Below are positions 54,107-63,606 of a stretch of DNA of 64,000 nt, piece after piece. The notes beneath the pieces were generated by a model, which saw only the letters and a program-made list of their open reading frames with translations, searched no databases and was not told where the DNA came from. This DNA comes from JASGCP01 sp965263285 (GTDB lineage Bacteria; Bacteroidota; Bacteroidia; Chitinophagales; Chitinophagaceae), in NCBI GenBank assembly GCA_965263285.1, contig CBDHHD010000016.1:558001-622000 (forward strand), in the 5' to 3' direction. Within the stretch, counting starts at the first letter, position 1, and each line of letters begins with the position of its first letter. The translations under genes and the position numbers were made by a program.

Positions 54107-54731
54107 TTATAATACAATACTCTTATAGCTCTATCTATAGCTACATATAGATAAGAACCTACTTTGTTAAATTTTGGCATATAAGTTACATCGAAATGAA
54201 GATATCCTGGCTCGTATACTTTAAACTTTTTAGCTTTTTCTTTTTCTACTATGGGCACTATATTTATATTATTTCGTAATAAGCACCTATACACAGAACT
54301 TCTTGATATAGATTTGTTTTCTACTGCTAATATTTCAAATATTTCATCCATAGGCAACCAGGTAGCTTTTCTCAAAGATATAATTAATGTAGTTTCTACC
54401 TCATTTAGAGCATAATGAATATTTTTAGGGATACTAGATACATCAGAGACAAAGTCTCTATTTCGCCATTTTTAAACCGTTTGTTTCGCTATAGTGAATT
54501 GAGAAGCTAATTCGGTATTTTTTAAAAAAGAATTGCTTTATATTTGCTTACGAATGCTTATATTTGTCTTGGCATTGGGATGGTAAATTTGTGGCATATT
54601 TTATTTTTTATGTAGTTATAAAACAAAAATAGTCATTTTTTACATTCCAGCCCTTATGGCTCCGTTTCGGCTACGCCTCCACTACGCCACAAGGGCTAGA
54701 AAAACCATGAACAACGTTGTGAAACTAAACA
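54107..54731 (-). pseudogene. IS481-family transposase copy B, N-terminal half
   Basis: The minus strand encodes SKWRNRDFVSDVSSIPKNIH-type sequence with a stop in the helix-turn-helix region, then ATWLPMDEIFEILAVENKSI, SRSSVYRCLLRNNINIVPI and YEPGYLHFDVTYMPKFNKVG with the first catalytic Asp. It ends where an IS1634-type copy inserted. The right end GTTGTGAAACTAAACA closes at 54731. Downstream, part of the palindromic element resumes, so this IS had inserted there. Confidence 0.78.
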
Positions 54732-54838
54732 TCTACTCTTTATCTGCAGGCAGTCCTCATCAAATATTTTCTATTATTTCCATGTTTATATTTATTTAAT
54801 AATCAATGCTTCCAGCATCTCAAAAAAAGATTTAGCCA
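54732..54838 (+). repeat. Partial palindromic element, right part
   Basis: CTCTTTATCTGCAGGCAGTC through AGCATCTCAAAAAAAGAT matches the last 100 bp of the element. IS481 copy B adjoins it on the left. Confidence 0.65.
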
Positions 54839-54942
54839 TTTTTTTTAGTTAAGTAAAAAAAAAGTAATATTTTAGTACTTTATTGAGTACTACTTAAATT
54901 TTACTATTATAATAATATTTAAGAAATAAACTTATTTTTATT

Positions 54943-55182
54943 ATGGATTCATCTAATCAACCTAAACGACAAAGACAAAAAAAATTTTATACAAAAAATG
55001 ATTTTAATAATCGTCCTACGAGATTAATAGAAAATCTAGAAAAAGTAAAAGAAAAAATGAAAGAGCAAGGAATATATATAGAAGAAGATCCTAAAGAAGA
55101 TAGTTGGGATAGTTTATTTGGCAATATTGACAAACTATTAGAATCAACTTCTATACATATAAATAAAGACAAGAAAGACTAA
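54943..55182 (+). CDS. Small charged hypothetical protein
   Basis: A 79-residue ORF with ATG at 54943, starting MDSSNQPKRQRQKKFYTKND. The N-terminus is strongly basic; a helix with RLIENLEKVKEKMKEQG (about residues 27-43) could form a coiled coil; the C-terminus is acidic then Lys-rich. No signal peptide, membrane segment or known domain is evident. It lies between repeat debris, in a spacing that leaves room for its own promoter, and shows no stop codons over its length. It could be a cargo gene or a DNA-binding accessory; I do not recognise it. Confidence 0.5.
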   Translation: MDSSNQPKRQRQKKFYTKNDFNNRPTRLIENLEKVKEKMKEQGIYIEEDPKEDSWDSLFGNIDKLLESTSIHINKDKKD

Positions 55183-55409
55183 GACAATTTAGCTACATAA
55201 AATAGCTGATGAAAATAGTACCTTAAGAAATAGAATGATTTCATCTGGAAATTTTCTTTTTTTATAGAATGACAACACCATAATATAACTTAATTTAATC
55301 TCAAACCAGGCTATTTTTAGGTAATATTTTTTTGCAAAAATCATATTAAAATATTGTTTTTTTGTTTTAAATTGTTTATTTTTTTTGTTACCTAAATAAG
55401 TAATATAAA
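55183..55409. other. AT-rich intergenic region
   Basis: No gene is evident. GTTACCTAAATAAGTAATA at 55388-55406 just before the transposase relic may be part of its IS end. The minus-strand open frame here has no support. Confidence 0.3.
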
Positions 55410-55945
55410 ATGAATACAAAATCTTCACATCCAAAATGGGCTACCAAGCATCTAACTAAAGGGACTGAATTGAAAAAATAAATGGGAAATATTATTTATA
55501 TGGTGTTACAAGCAAGTATAATAAAGAGCTTAAGAAAGCGAAAAAAATCTCATTAGGCATTATAGGCACTATTACAGAAAACGATGGTTTAATAATATCC
55601 AGTAAAAAGAATTTAAAGACAAGGTAGCAGAATACATAAATTTAATATGGAAAGTAGCAAAACAATGTATCAAAAAGAATATGGATTTTCTTTAAATCTC
55701 ATTAATGTTTTTAGTCAACACTTGCAAGCACATTTAAAACAATATTTTCCTTCTGATTGGCAAATAATATTATCCTTAGTTTTTTGTAGAATAGCCTATC
55801 AATCACCTATAAAAAACATGTCTTATTTTATTAGAAATTCATATATGAGCAACTTGTTAAAGCTTGCTGATGTGACAGATAAAAGCGTAAGTTCTTTTTT
55901 ACAACATATAGGATCTATGCGCGTAGAAATGGTAACTTACATGAA
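55410..55945 (+). pseudogene. DDE transposase N-terminal relic
   Basis: MNTKSSHPKWATKHLTKGTE, then in shifted frame KYYLYGVTSKYNKELKKAKK and ISLGIIGTITENDGLI, is the N-terminus of an IS4-like transposase family frequent in this phylum. Then YGFSLNLINVFSQHLQAHLK and IILSLVFCRIAYQSPIKNMS follow in another frame. At least two frameshifts; the catalytic core is lost where IS481 copy C begins. Confidence 0.6.
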
Positions 55946-56889
55946 TTTTAAAAAATACCGAATTAGCTTCTCAATTCACTATGGCGAAACAAACGGTTTC
56001 AAAATGGCGAAATAGAGACTTTGTCTCTGATGTATCTAGTATCCCTAAAAATATTCATTATGCTCTAAACGAGGTAGAAACTACATTAATTATATCTTTG
56101 AGAAAAGGTACCTGGTTGCCTATGGATGAAATATTTGAAATATTAGCAGTATAAAACAAATCTATATCAAGAAGTTCTATGTATAGGTGCTTATTACGAA
56201 ATAATATAAATATAGTGCCCATAGCAGAAAAAGCTAAAAAGTTTAAAGCATACGAGCCAGGATATCTTCATTTCGATGTAACTTATATGCCAAAATTTAA
56301 TAAAGTAGGTTCTTATCTATATGTAGCTATAGATAGAGCTACAAGAATATTGTATTATAAAGTATATGACAATAAAACAGCTCAAAATACAGATCTTTTT
56401 TTTGAGGGATGTATGCGTTTTTCCCTTTTGCTATTACGCATATCTTAACAGATAATGGCCTTGAATTTACCAATCGACTTATGAAAAACAAAAAAGGCAA
56501 TTTGCTGGCTAACCCTTCTTTACTTGACATTAAGTGCAAAGAAAACAATATTAAACACAGGCGTACTCAACCATCTACACCAAAAACGAATGGTATGGTA
56601 GAAAGAGTAAATGGAACAATTAAAAAAATACTATCTTAAGGTATGAGTATAATGATAGAATAGATGTAGAAAAGGATTTAGGTAAATTTATGATTTTCTA
56701 TAATCTTCACAGACGACATGGTTCTTTAAGAAAAGAACTAAATGTAAAAACACCTTTTGAAGCGCTAGAAAAGTGGTACCAATTAAAACCTGAAATATTT
56801 TTACAAACTCCTTCAGAATTTAAACATAAACTCCTAAATTCGCATGTAGCACCAGTCAATTTTCATCAACAACGTTGTGAAACATGACA
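55946..56889 (+). pseudogene. IS481-family transposase copy C, broken
   Basis: It lacks the first 30 or so residues. The rest is present in order: TELASQFAIAKQTVSKWRNR-type helix-turn-helix, a TAA stop after EILAV at 56152, YEPGYLHFDVTYMPKFNKVG, a frameshift near 56410, HILTDNGLEFTNRLMKNKKG, HRRTQPSTPKTNGMVERVNG with the catalytic Glu, a further shift, then FYNLHRRHGSLRKELNVKTP. The IS end TTGTGAAACATGACA closes at 56889. It is the most complete of the three IS481 copies. Confidence 0.82.
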
Positions 56890-56979
56890 AATAGATACAA
56901 AACAAAAGACACATATTTTCTTCTATAAGGCACGCTATATATTCTCGGTATTTAAAAACAATGTGATCTATAGATTATA

Positions 56980-57924
56980 CTACTTATTTTTTTGAAGTGC
57001 GATCATTTTCTTATTTTTAAGATAAGTAATACCTACATTAATTTCAAATCCTATAATAAGTATTAAAGCATTTACATATATAAACATCATCAATATAAGA
57101 ATAGTGCCAATAGGGCCATATACACGATTGTAAGATGCGTAGTGATTGACCCAATAAGAAAAAAGAGAAGTGGACACAACCATTAAAATGGCAGCAATAA
57201 TAGCCCCTGCAGAATGTAAATACCATCTCTTTTCTACTGAAGGAGCTAATTTATAAATAAGTGCTATGCCAAAATAAGTAGAAAACATAATAATAAACCA
57301 TTCAAAATTTTTTACAATATAACTAATATGTGGATGGAAGTTAAATAAATTGGCCAAAAAAAACAAAACATGCTGTTGCCCCACTAAAATAATAAGTATA
57401 AGAATAGTAAATGAAAGGAATAAAATAGTTAATTTAATTGCGCGCCATCGCTTATGGAGAAAATATTTTTTCTTTTGAGAAATAGATCTATCAAAAGTGC
57501 GAATAATACCAATCATTGCATTAGAAGTATAAAAGATAAGCAAAATAAAGCCAAAAGAAAACACTTCTCTATGTCGTTGGATAGTAAAATCATATACCAT
57601 ATTTTCTATCAGGTGATAACTACTTGAATTAGGAGCAATATCTTTAAATAATTGAAGAATTTGATACTTTAAATGAGATGCGCCCGGCAAATAAGGAATC
57701 AAACCAATAATAAATAACAACCCTGCTGGTATGGCTGCCAATAATTGAAAAGATATAGAAGCAGCTCGTTCATACAAACCCACTTCTTTCATTTGTTTAT
57801 AAAGAAAAAGGGTAATGTCATATATAGAAACGCCTTGAAATCCAAGCAATGAATTTTCTTTACTCTTTCGTATAATATATGCAACAAAAGGTAAAGTCAG
57901 AATTATTCTTTCTATTTTTCGCAT
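56980..57924 (-). CDS. YihY/BrkB-family inner membrane protein
   Basis: A 314-residue protein with six hydrophobic segments. The family pattern is visible: YERAASISFQLLAAIPAGLL (about 51-70) for the first helix, then GIIRTFDRSIS, LYKLAPSVEKRWYLHSAGAI-like sequence (block IYKLAPSVEKRWYLHSAGAI, about 224-243), and VYGPIGTILILMMFIYVNAL (about 268-287). Formerly annotated as ribonuclease BN, the family is now seen as a membrane protein of uncertain transport role. Start is ATG at 57924. It is a single-gene unit. Confidence 0.92.
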   Translation of the reverse strand: MRKIERIILTLPFVAYIIRKSKENSLLGFQGVSIYDITLFLYKQMKEVGLYERAASISFQLLAAIPAGLLFIIGLIPYLPGASHLKYQILQLFKDIAPNSSSYHLIENMVYDFTIQRHREVFSFGFILLIFYTSNAMIGIIRTFDRSISQKKKYFLHKRWRAIKLTILFLSFTILILIILVGQQHVLFFLANLFNFHPHISYIVKNFEWFIIMFSTYFGIALIYKLAPSVEKRWYLHSAGAIIAAILMVVSTSLFSYWVNHYASYNRVYGPIGTILILMMFIYVNALILIIGFEINVGITYLKNKKMIALQKNK

Positions 57925-58122
57925 CTGTTTTCAATTACTTTGTATGCTTACATATAAGCAATAAACACAACAAAATTCATTACATTATTTCTTTGTAAAT
58001 AAACACAAAAGATAAAAATGCCTCTCCAAAAAATCAATGGTGCTACAATGCAAAAATATAAACAAATTAATTACAAACAACATTCAAGTTATCAATGCAA
58101 CTTTTTTTAGGATTAAAAAAAT
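57925..58122. other. Intergenic spacer upstream of yihY
   Basis: AT-rich sequence between yihY and palindromic copy g. No ORF, promoter box or hairpin of note. Confidence 0.3.
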
Positions 58123-58685
58123 GGCATAACTAAATTTAGTGTGATGGAGTATGCAAAGATACAAAATAAAATGGATATTTGTAAAAACAATTTTATATGG
58201 GTTACATTTTTTTTTAAGATGCTGTAAGCATGGATTATTACATATATATAAATATGGAAATAATAATAGGAAATGTCTGATGAGGACTGCCCTCAGATAA
58301 AGAGCGTTACAAAACGAGGTGAGCGAAGCGACCAGCGAGAATGTGGAGACGGAAGTTTTTGTATATGAATCGTTATGATGAGCATAAAGTATGTACATAA
58401 AAGATACCTATGGATAAGCTCATCATAACGATTCATACCTTACCGCCTCCCATTCATTCTCGCTAGCGTAGCGAACCGTAGTTTTGTAGCTCTTTATCTG
58501 CAGGCTTGATTTTTTCTTTGTTTCTTTCTTTTGTCTTGATACAAAATAAAAAATCAAGCCTGCAGATACTTCCTATTATTTTCATACTTATAATTATTCT
58601 ATCATCAATACACTTAATTAAACCTATTGAGTTAACTAAGTAGTTACAACTATATTTCTCTTAGCATCTTAAAAAAGGATTTAGC
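58123..58685 (-). mobile_element. Degenerate palindromic element, copy g, fused to a second repeat variant
   Basis: The left end (GGCATAACTAAATTTAGTG) and both palindrome arms are present with many changes. After about 58560 the sequence continues with the variant known from 21205-21340 in inverted form (TTGAGTTAACTAAGTAGTTAC) and ends AGCATCTTAAAAAAGGATTT. The right ISL3-type end is lost. This appears to be an old copy. Confidence 0.75.
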
Positions 58686-58818
58686 CAATGCTAACTTATA
58701 CCTGAGTAGTTACAAAATTTTATATACAGTATAATGCAATGTTTAAGTGATCATATTTTTTCTTAGCACCTAGGAAAATGATTTTGCTAATATAATTGTA
58801 AAACTAAATAATTATTTG
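58686..58818. other. Spacer with further repeat ends before lpxA
   Basis: CTTATACCTGAGTAGTTAC at 58695 and a faint CTTAGCACCTAGG at 58762 are repeat-family ends. No ORF. Confidence 0.35.
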
Positions 58819-58826
58819 TAGTTTTG
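58819..58826 (+). promoter_or_regulatory. Putative -7 box of lpxA
   Basis: TAGTTTTG fits TAnnTTTG and lies 47 bases before the lpxA ATG. Confidence 0.35.
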
Positions 58827-58873
58827 TTTTTAATTAATGTTTTTTTACATTTATTAAAGCTGTATGTAATTTT

Positions 58874-59677
58874 ATGACTTCATACCCTTTTACTCATATC
58901 GATCCTAAAGCAACAATTGCTAAAGATGTAAAAATAGAACCTTTTACAGTAATACAAGGAGATGTTGTTATTGAAGAAGGTTCGTGGATTGGGAGTAATG
59001 TAACCATAATGAACGGAGCAAGAATTGGAAAAAATTGTATGATTTTTCCAGGAGCTGTAATAAGCGCAATTCCCCAAGATCTTAAATTCGTAGGAGAATA
59101 CTCTACAGTAGAGATTGGAGATCATGTAGTTATTAGAGAATGTGTTACTATTAATAGGGGCACACAATATAGTGGCACTACAAAAATAGGAAATCATTGT
59201 TTAATTATGGCTTACTCACATATTGGTCATGATTGTATCATACAAGAACATTGTGTAATTAGCAATGCTTCTCAAATAGCAGGTCATGTACAAGTACAAA
59301 ATTGGGTTGTAATAGGAGGAGGCGTACTTATTCATCAATTTATGCGTATAGGCGAACATGCATATATTGCAGGAGGAAGTCTAATTGATAAAGATGTGCC
59401 CCCTTATATTAGGGTATTACGACCATTATTTTACGGAGGCATTAACAGCATGGGACTAAAAAGACGAGGCTACTCAGTAGAATGTACTAATAACATTCTA
59501 AATATGTATCGTGTTATTTATAATAGCTCTCAGAATGTTTCTATTGCCTTACAAATGATTGAGAATACAATACCTGAAAGTATAGAAAAAACAAATATCC
59601 TTCAATTTATTCGTTTGAGCAAAAAAGGAATTGTTAAAAGACAAAGCACCACAAATGATGAAATATCAATTGAATAA
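58874..59677 (+). CDS. lpxA: Acyl-ACP:UDP-N-acetylglucosamine O-acyltransferase
   Basis: LpxA performs the first step of lipid A synthesis. The 267-residue protein is a left-handed beta-helix built of hexapeptide repeats (for example IGSNVTIMNGARIGKNCMIF), with the catalytic His in SHIGHDCIIQEHCVI (about residues 117-131) and the conserved VIGGGVLIHQFMRIGEHAYI (about 149-168). The C-terminal helical part is complete. In many relatives lpxA follows lpxD and lpxC; here it begins a unit with an ABC ATPase gene 14 bases downstream. Confidence 0.95.
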   Translation: MTSYPFTHIDPKATIAKDVKIEPFTVIQGDVVIEEGSWIGSNVTIMNGARIGKNCMIFPGAVISAIPQDLKFVGEYSTVEIGDHVVIRECVTINRGTQYSGTTKIGNHCLIMAYSHIGHDCIIQEHCVISNASQIAGHVQVQNWVVIGGGVLIHQFMRIGEHAYIAGGSLIDKDVPPYIRVLRPLFYGGINSMGLKRRGYSVECTNNILNMYRVIYNSSQNVSIALQMIENTIPESIEKTNILQFIRLSKKGIVKRQSTTNDEISIE

Positions 59678-59691
59678 TTTATTATAATATT

Positions 59692-60321
59692 TTGACTCAT
59701 TCTTTTTCTATAGAGGTATGCCATATTTATAAAAACTTTCAACAGCATTGGGTTATAAGAGATTGGAGTCAAATATTTACCATGGGGCACACTTATGCAA
59801 TTATAGGAGAAAATGGAAGTGGCAAAACAACACTATTAGAAATGATTGCCGGTTTTGTTGTACCTACCAAAGGCAACATACGATACAATCACCAAAATGT
59901 CAATATTTCTGTAGATTCTATATATCAATTTATTGCTTATTGTTCACCAACAATGCAACTGATTGAAGAAATGACCGCTATAGAGTTTTTACATTTTCAT
60001 CATATATTTAAACCTTTTACAACTTCCTTAACCCCTAATACAATTTTAAAAAAGATTCAATTAGATCGCTTCCCCCATAAAAAGATATCCCAATTCTCTT
60101 CCGGCATGAAGCAACGACTTAAATTAGCACAAGCCATCTTTTCATCTGCCCCCATTCTTATTATGGATGAGCCATGTACCAATTTAGACGAGCAGAATAT
60201 ACACTTATATCATTCATGGATAAAAGAATATACAGCACATAAAATAATAATCATAGCAAGCAACAATCCTATTGAATATAATTTTTGTAACCATATATTA
60301 TCAATTTCAAAACAAGAATAA
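59692..60321 (+). CDS. ABC transporter ATP-binding protein
   Basis: A 209-residue single ATPase domain. Walker A reads GENGSGKTTLL (about residues 39-49), the signature FSSGMKQRLKLAQ (about 138-150) and Walker B PILIMDEPCTNLD (about 157-169). The start appears to be TTG at 59692, as no ATG precedes Walker A at the right distance and the residues from 3 on (SFSIEVCHIYKNF) align with family N-termini. No permease gene is adjacent. Position after lpxA recurs in related genomes (from memory), but its substrate is unknown. It converges on mnmG with 9 bases between. Confidence 0.88.
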   Translation: MTHSFSIEVCHIYKNFQQHWVIRDWSQIFTMGHTYAIIGENGSGKTTLLEMIAGFVVPTKGNIRYNHQNVNISVDSIYQFIAYCSPTMQLIEEMTAIEFLHFHHIFKPFTTSLTPNTILKKIQLDRFPHKKISQFSSGMKQRLKLAQAIFSSAPILIMDEPCTNLDEQNIHLYHSWIKEYTAHKIIIIASNNPIEYNFCNHILSISKQE

Positions 60322-60330
60322 ACATTGTAA

Positions 60331-62202
60331 TTACCTTCCCATATACACCATTAATATAGATATATCACTGGGATTTACACCACTAATACGACTTGCTTGT
60401 CCAAGGGTTTGTGGTTTAATTTCAGTTAACTTTTGAGAAGCTTCTTTTGATAGTGCTATTACTCTATGATAATCAAAATGAATCGGTATTTTAATATCTT
60501 CCATTTGTTTTAATCTAAGAACCATTTCTTGTTCTTTTTCAATATATCGTTCATATTTGACACTAATTTCCACTTCATTAATGACTTCTTTATCAAAAGT
60601 ATGAAAATAAGATTCTATTCTTGGATTTTTTTTAATTAGCATGTTTAAAGAGATAGAAGGTCGTAGCAATATCTTTTCTATTTTTTGTTTTTCCATGATG
60701 GGGGAATCGTTTATCTCTTCTAAATAATAATTGATCTCTTGCGGTTCCAGTGAGATATTTTTTATCAAGGTTGTAATATCTTGTATAGCTTTTTTTTTCT
60801 TTTCTAACAAATCTATTCTATCTGCTGAGGCAAGTTGATAAGATGCAGCAATAGGCGTTAGTCTTATATCTGCATTGTCTTGCCTTAGTAATGTTCTAAA
60901 TTCTGCTCGACTTGTAAACATTCTATAAGGTTCATCTGTTCCTTTATTAATAAGGTCATCTATCAACACTCCAATATACGCTTGATTGCGAAGCAATACA
61001 AGTGGGGGAAGATTGTTTAATGATGCATGAGCATTAATACCAGCTATAAGCCCTTGGCAAGCGGCTTCTTCATAACCAGTTGTACCATTAATTTGACCTG
61101 CAAAAAATAACCCTTGAATATTTTTTGTTTCTAATGTATAATTTAATTGGGTAGGAGGAAAGAAATCATATTCAATTGCATAACCAGGTCTAAACATCAT
61201 ACATTTTTCAAAACCAGGAACTTTTCTAAGTGCTTTTAATTGTATCTCTTCTGGAAGGGATGTAGAAAAGCCATTCACATAAATTTCAATAGTATTCCAT
61301 CCTTCTGGCTCTACAAATAGTTGATGTCTATCTCTATCAGCAAATCTATTTAATTTATCTTCTATGCTAGGACAATATCTAGGTCCTATTCCTTCAATTC
61401 TACCTGTAAACATAGGACTTTTATCAAAACCTGTTTTTAATATATCATGTACTTCTGTATTGGTATAGGTAATAAAACATGGTCTTTGTTTCGAAGAAAT
61501 CGGCTTTTCTGTAGGCAAGAATGAAAATCCAGTTATTTCTTCATCTCCTAACTGTATATCCATTTTTTTATAATCTAATGTCCGTCCATCAACCCTTGGA
61601 GGAGTACCTGTTTTAAGACGATTAGAAATAAAACCCAATGATTTCAGCTGATCAGTAAGACCTATAGAAGATTTTTCTGCAATACGACCTCCTATTATTT
61701 TTTTTTCTCCTATATGAATCATTCCATTTAAAAAGGTTCCATTAGTAAGAATAACTCTTTTACCATAAATACGGTGCCCCATTCCTGTAACAACTCCTTC
61801 AACGGTATTTTGATTTACAATTATTTGCACAACTGTATCTTGATAAAAAAACAAACAGGGTATTTTCTCTAGCATTTCTCTCCATTTAATAGAAAATAAT
61901 ATTCTATCATTTTGGCTTCTAGGGCTCCACATAGCTGGGCCCTTACTTTTATTAAGCATCCTAAACTGTATCATTGAATGATCTGATACAATACCACTAT
62001 AACCCCCTAAAGCATCAATTTCCCTAATAATTTGTCCCTTAGCAATACCTCCCATAGCCGGATTACAACTCATTTGCGCAATAGTTTGCAAATTCATAGT
62101 AATGAGCAATGTATTACTACCCATATTAGCAGCAGCAGCAGCAGCTTCACAGCCCGCATGACCTGCCCCTACCACAATTACATCATATACAGGAAATATC
62201 AT
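60331..62202 (-). CDS. mnmG: tRNA uridine-5-carboxymethylaminomethyl modification enzyme
   Basis: MnmG with MnmE modifies the wobble uridine of several tRNAs using FAD, NADH and methylene-tetrahydrofolate. The ATG at 62202 gives 623 residues, near the usual length. VIVVGAGHAGCEAAAAAANM (about 9-28) is the FAD site; MSCNPAMGGIAKGQIIREID and GYSGIVSDHSMIQFRMLNKS follow, then RPGYAIEYDFFPP, LFFAGQINGTTGYEEAACQG with a conserved Cys, and the C-terminal KINCISGVNPSDI-like end (here ASRISGVNPSDISIL). The longer frame upstream needs a TTG. Intact. Confidence 0.97.
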   Translation of the reverse strand: MIFPVYDVIVVGAGHAGCEAAAAAANMGSNTLLITMNLQTIAQMSCNPAMGGIAKGQIIREIDALGGYSGIVSDHSMIQFRMLNKSKGPAMWSPRSQNDRILFSIKWREMLEKIPCLFFYQDTVVQIIVNQNTVEGVVTGMGHRIYGKRVILTNGTFLNGMIHIGEKKIIGGRIAEKSSIGLTDQLKSLGFISNRLKTGTPPRVDGRTLDYKKMDIQLGDEEITGFSFLPTEKPISSKQRPCFITYTNTEVHDILKTGFDKSPMFTGRIEGIGPRYCPSIEDKLNRFADRDRHQLFVEPEGWNTIEIYVNGFSTSLPEEIQLKALRKVPGFEKCMMFRPGYAIEYDFFPPTQLNYTLETKNIQGLFFAGQINGTTGYEEAACQGLIAGINAHASLNNLPPLVLLRNQAYIGVLIDDLINKGTDEPYRMFTSRAEFRTLLRQDNADIRLTPIAASYQLASADRIDLLEKKKKAIQDITTLIKNISLEPQEINYYLEEINDSPIMEKQKIEKILLRPSISLNMLIKKNPRIESYFHTFDKEVINEVEISVKYERYIEKEQEMVLRLKQMEDIKIPIHFDYHRVIALSKEASQKLTEIKPQTLGQASRISGVNPSDISILMVYMGR

Positions 62203-62534
62203 AATATGCAAAATAATACTATTATAATGAGTTTATTCACTTTTAGACTACTTCTCTTTTTTCAAGTACTAAGCCTCATACAATAATTGTTCTAACAATT
62301 ATGATGCAAAACATGAATATTATAGTAACACCTACTTAAAACATTTCAGGCTTTTTTAATTTTTTATGTCTTTCCCTTTCTTTTATCTTGATACTAAGAA
62401 AAAAAATCTATAATATTTATGCAATTCTTTTTAAGAACGAGAACATAAGCTTCACTACAACAAATAAAAAACATCAATAACTATTGTTGTGAAACTAAAC
62501 AATTATACCAATTATTTTTTATTTTAATACAGTT
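62203..62534. other. Intergenic region with repeat and IS481 relics
   Basis: Around 62345-62405 a faint match to the palindromic element (CTTTCTTTTATCTTGATACT). At 62472-62501 an IS481 end (TTGTTGTGAAACTAAACA). No gene is supported. Confidence 0.4.
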
Positions 62535-63575
62535 TTAGTATGCCCACAAACTTTGTTCGTAATCAAATATTCTATTTTCAATTTTTTGGCCTTCATATAA
62601 TCGCATAAGAGGATCAGGAATATATTGCGATAGAAATTCATCATTGGGATTATTCAAGGATGTTTTTACAATATAGCTACTAAAAAAACCCATATCAAAG
62701 ACTTGATCCCAAGTCAATGAAGTACTTGAGTTATAAGGATTATAATAATTATACTTTGCTAATATAGGTCTAATATCAGGATAATATATCCAAAATTTAG
62801 GCGTTAGGTCAGAAGCAACCCCCTCTATAATTCTACCCTTATAAAGAGGAGGCATCATAGGTGCAATACCAATAACGCGAATATATAACCTTGAAGTTTG
62901 CTTATCGAAAACAACCTCTTCTTTAATCATATACCTATAAACAGAATCAATAGGAAAATCTATTTCTCTAACCTCAACGCTTGTTATTTTGTCTGGATTA
63001 TTAAGATCACCATGAACAGACAAGGTATCATATCCTCCTGTATAATATTTTATAAATGCCTCTTTTGAAATAGGTCTTGAAAAGCGATCATCTTCAAAGG
63101 CAGTTAATTGTCCTAATACAATAGATCTATACAAAATAGAAAATAGTCTTTGATCTCCATCATCGCCCAACCCTTTATAATTAAATGACTGATTCATCTT
63201 CTCTCGTGTATCTATCACTCTCCATAACTTTTCTTTATATACAGCATCCTCATCTCTTATAGGTTGATAAGGCAACGGTGTTCTATCTCTAATTTTAGAT
63301 GTTTGATCTTCTGTGATACCATCTGGTCTTAATGATTGAAGAGCAGGTGATGCAAAATTATTTCCAGTTGCAGGAATTATAACCGTATCATACGATGGCG
63401 GTGGTTGTGTAGCTACCACTATTAGTTGCTTCACTTCAGCAGGAGCTGCATTCGTTTTTTTAACTACCTCTTTTTTTGTTCTTCTTCTTCTTTGTGCTTG
63501 TGTTGTTATAGGTTGTATACATAAAGCAAATAAAATAATCACAAGAAGTATATTAAGTTTAGAGTACATGTGCAT
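62535..63575 (-). CDS. gldN: Gliding motility / type IX secretion protein GldN
   Basis: GldN is a periplasmic component of the type IX secretion core, forming a ring with the lipoprotein GldK. The ATG at 63575 gives 346 residues with a signal peptide (NILLVIILFALCIQPITTQA), then a basic stretch RRRRTKKE. The mature part shows the family blocks EKLWRVIDTREKMNQSFNYK, LYIRVIGIAPM and FWIYYPDIRPILAKY. An ATG two codons later is an equal candidate. It follows gldM by 31 bases; gldK and gldL would lie upstream, beyond the window. Confidence 0.93.
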   Translation of the reverse strand: MHMYSKLNILLVIILFALCIQPITTQAQRRRRTKKEVVKKTNAAPAEVKQLIVVATQPPPSYDTVIIPATGNNFASPALQSLRPDGITEDQTSKIRDRTPLPYQPIRDEDAVYKEKLWRVIDTREKMNQSFNYKGLGDDGDQRLFSILYRSIVLGQLTAFEDDRFSRPISKEAFIKYYTGGYDTLSVHGDLNNPDKITSVEVREIDFPIDSVYRYMIKEEVVFDKQTSRLYIRVIGIAPMMPPLYKGRIIEGVASDLTPKFWIYYPDIRPILAKYNYYNPYNSSTSLTWDQVFDMGFFSSYIVKTSLNNPNDEFLSQYIPDPLMRLYEGQKIENRIFDYEQSLWAY

Positions 63576-63606
63576 AAAATATGTTTTATTTTTTATCAAA
63601 ATACAA

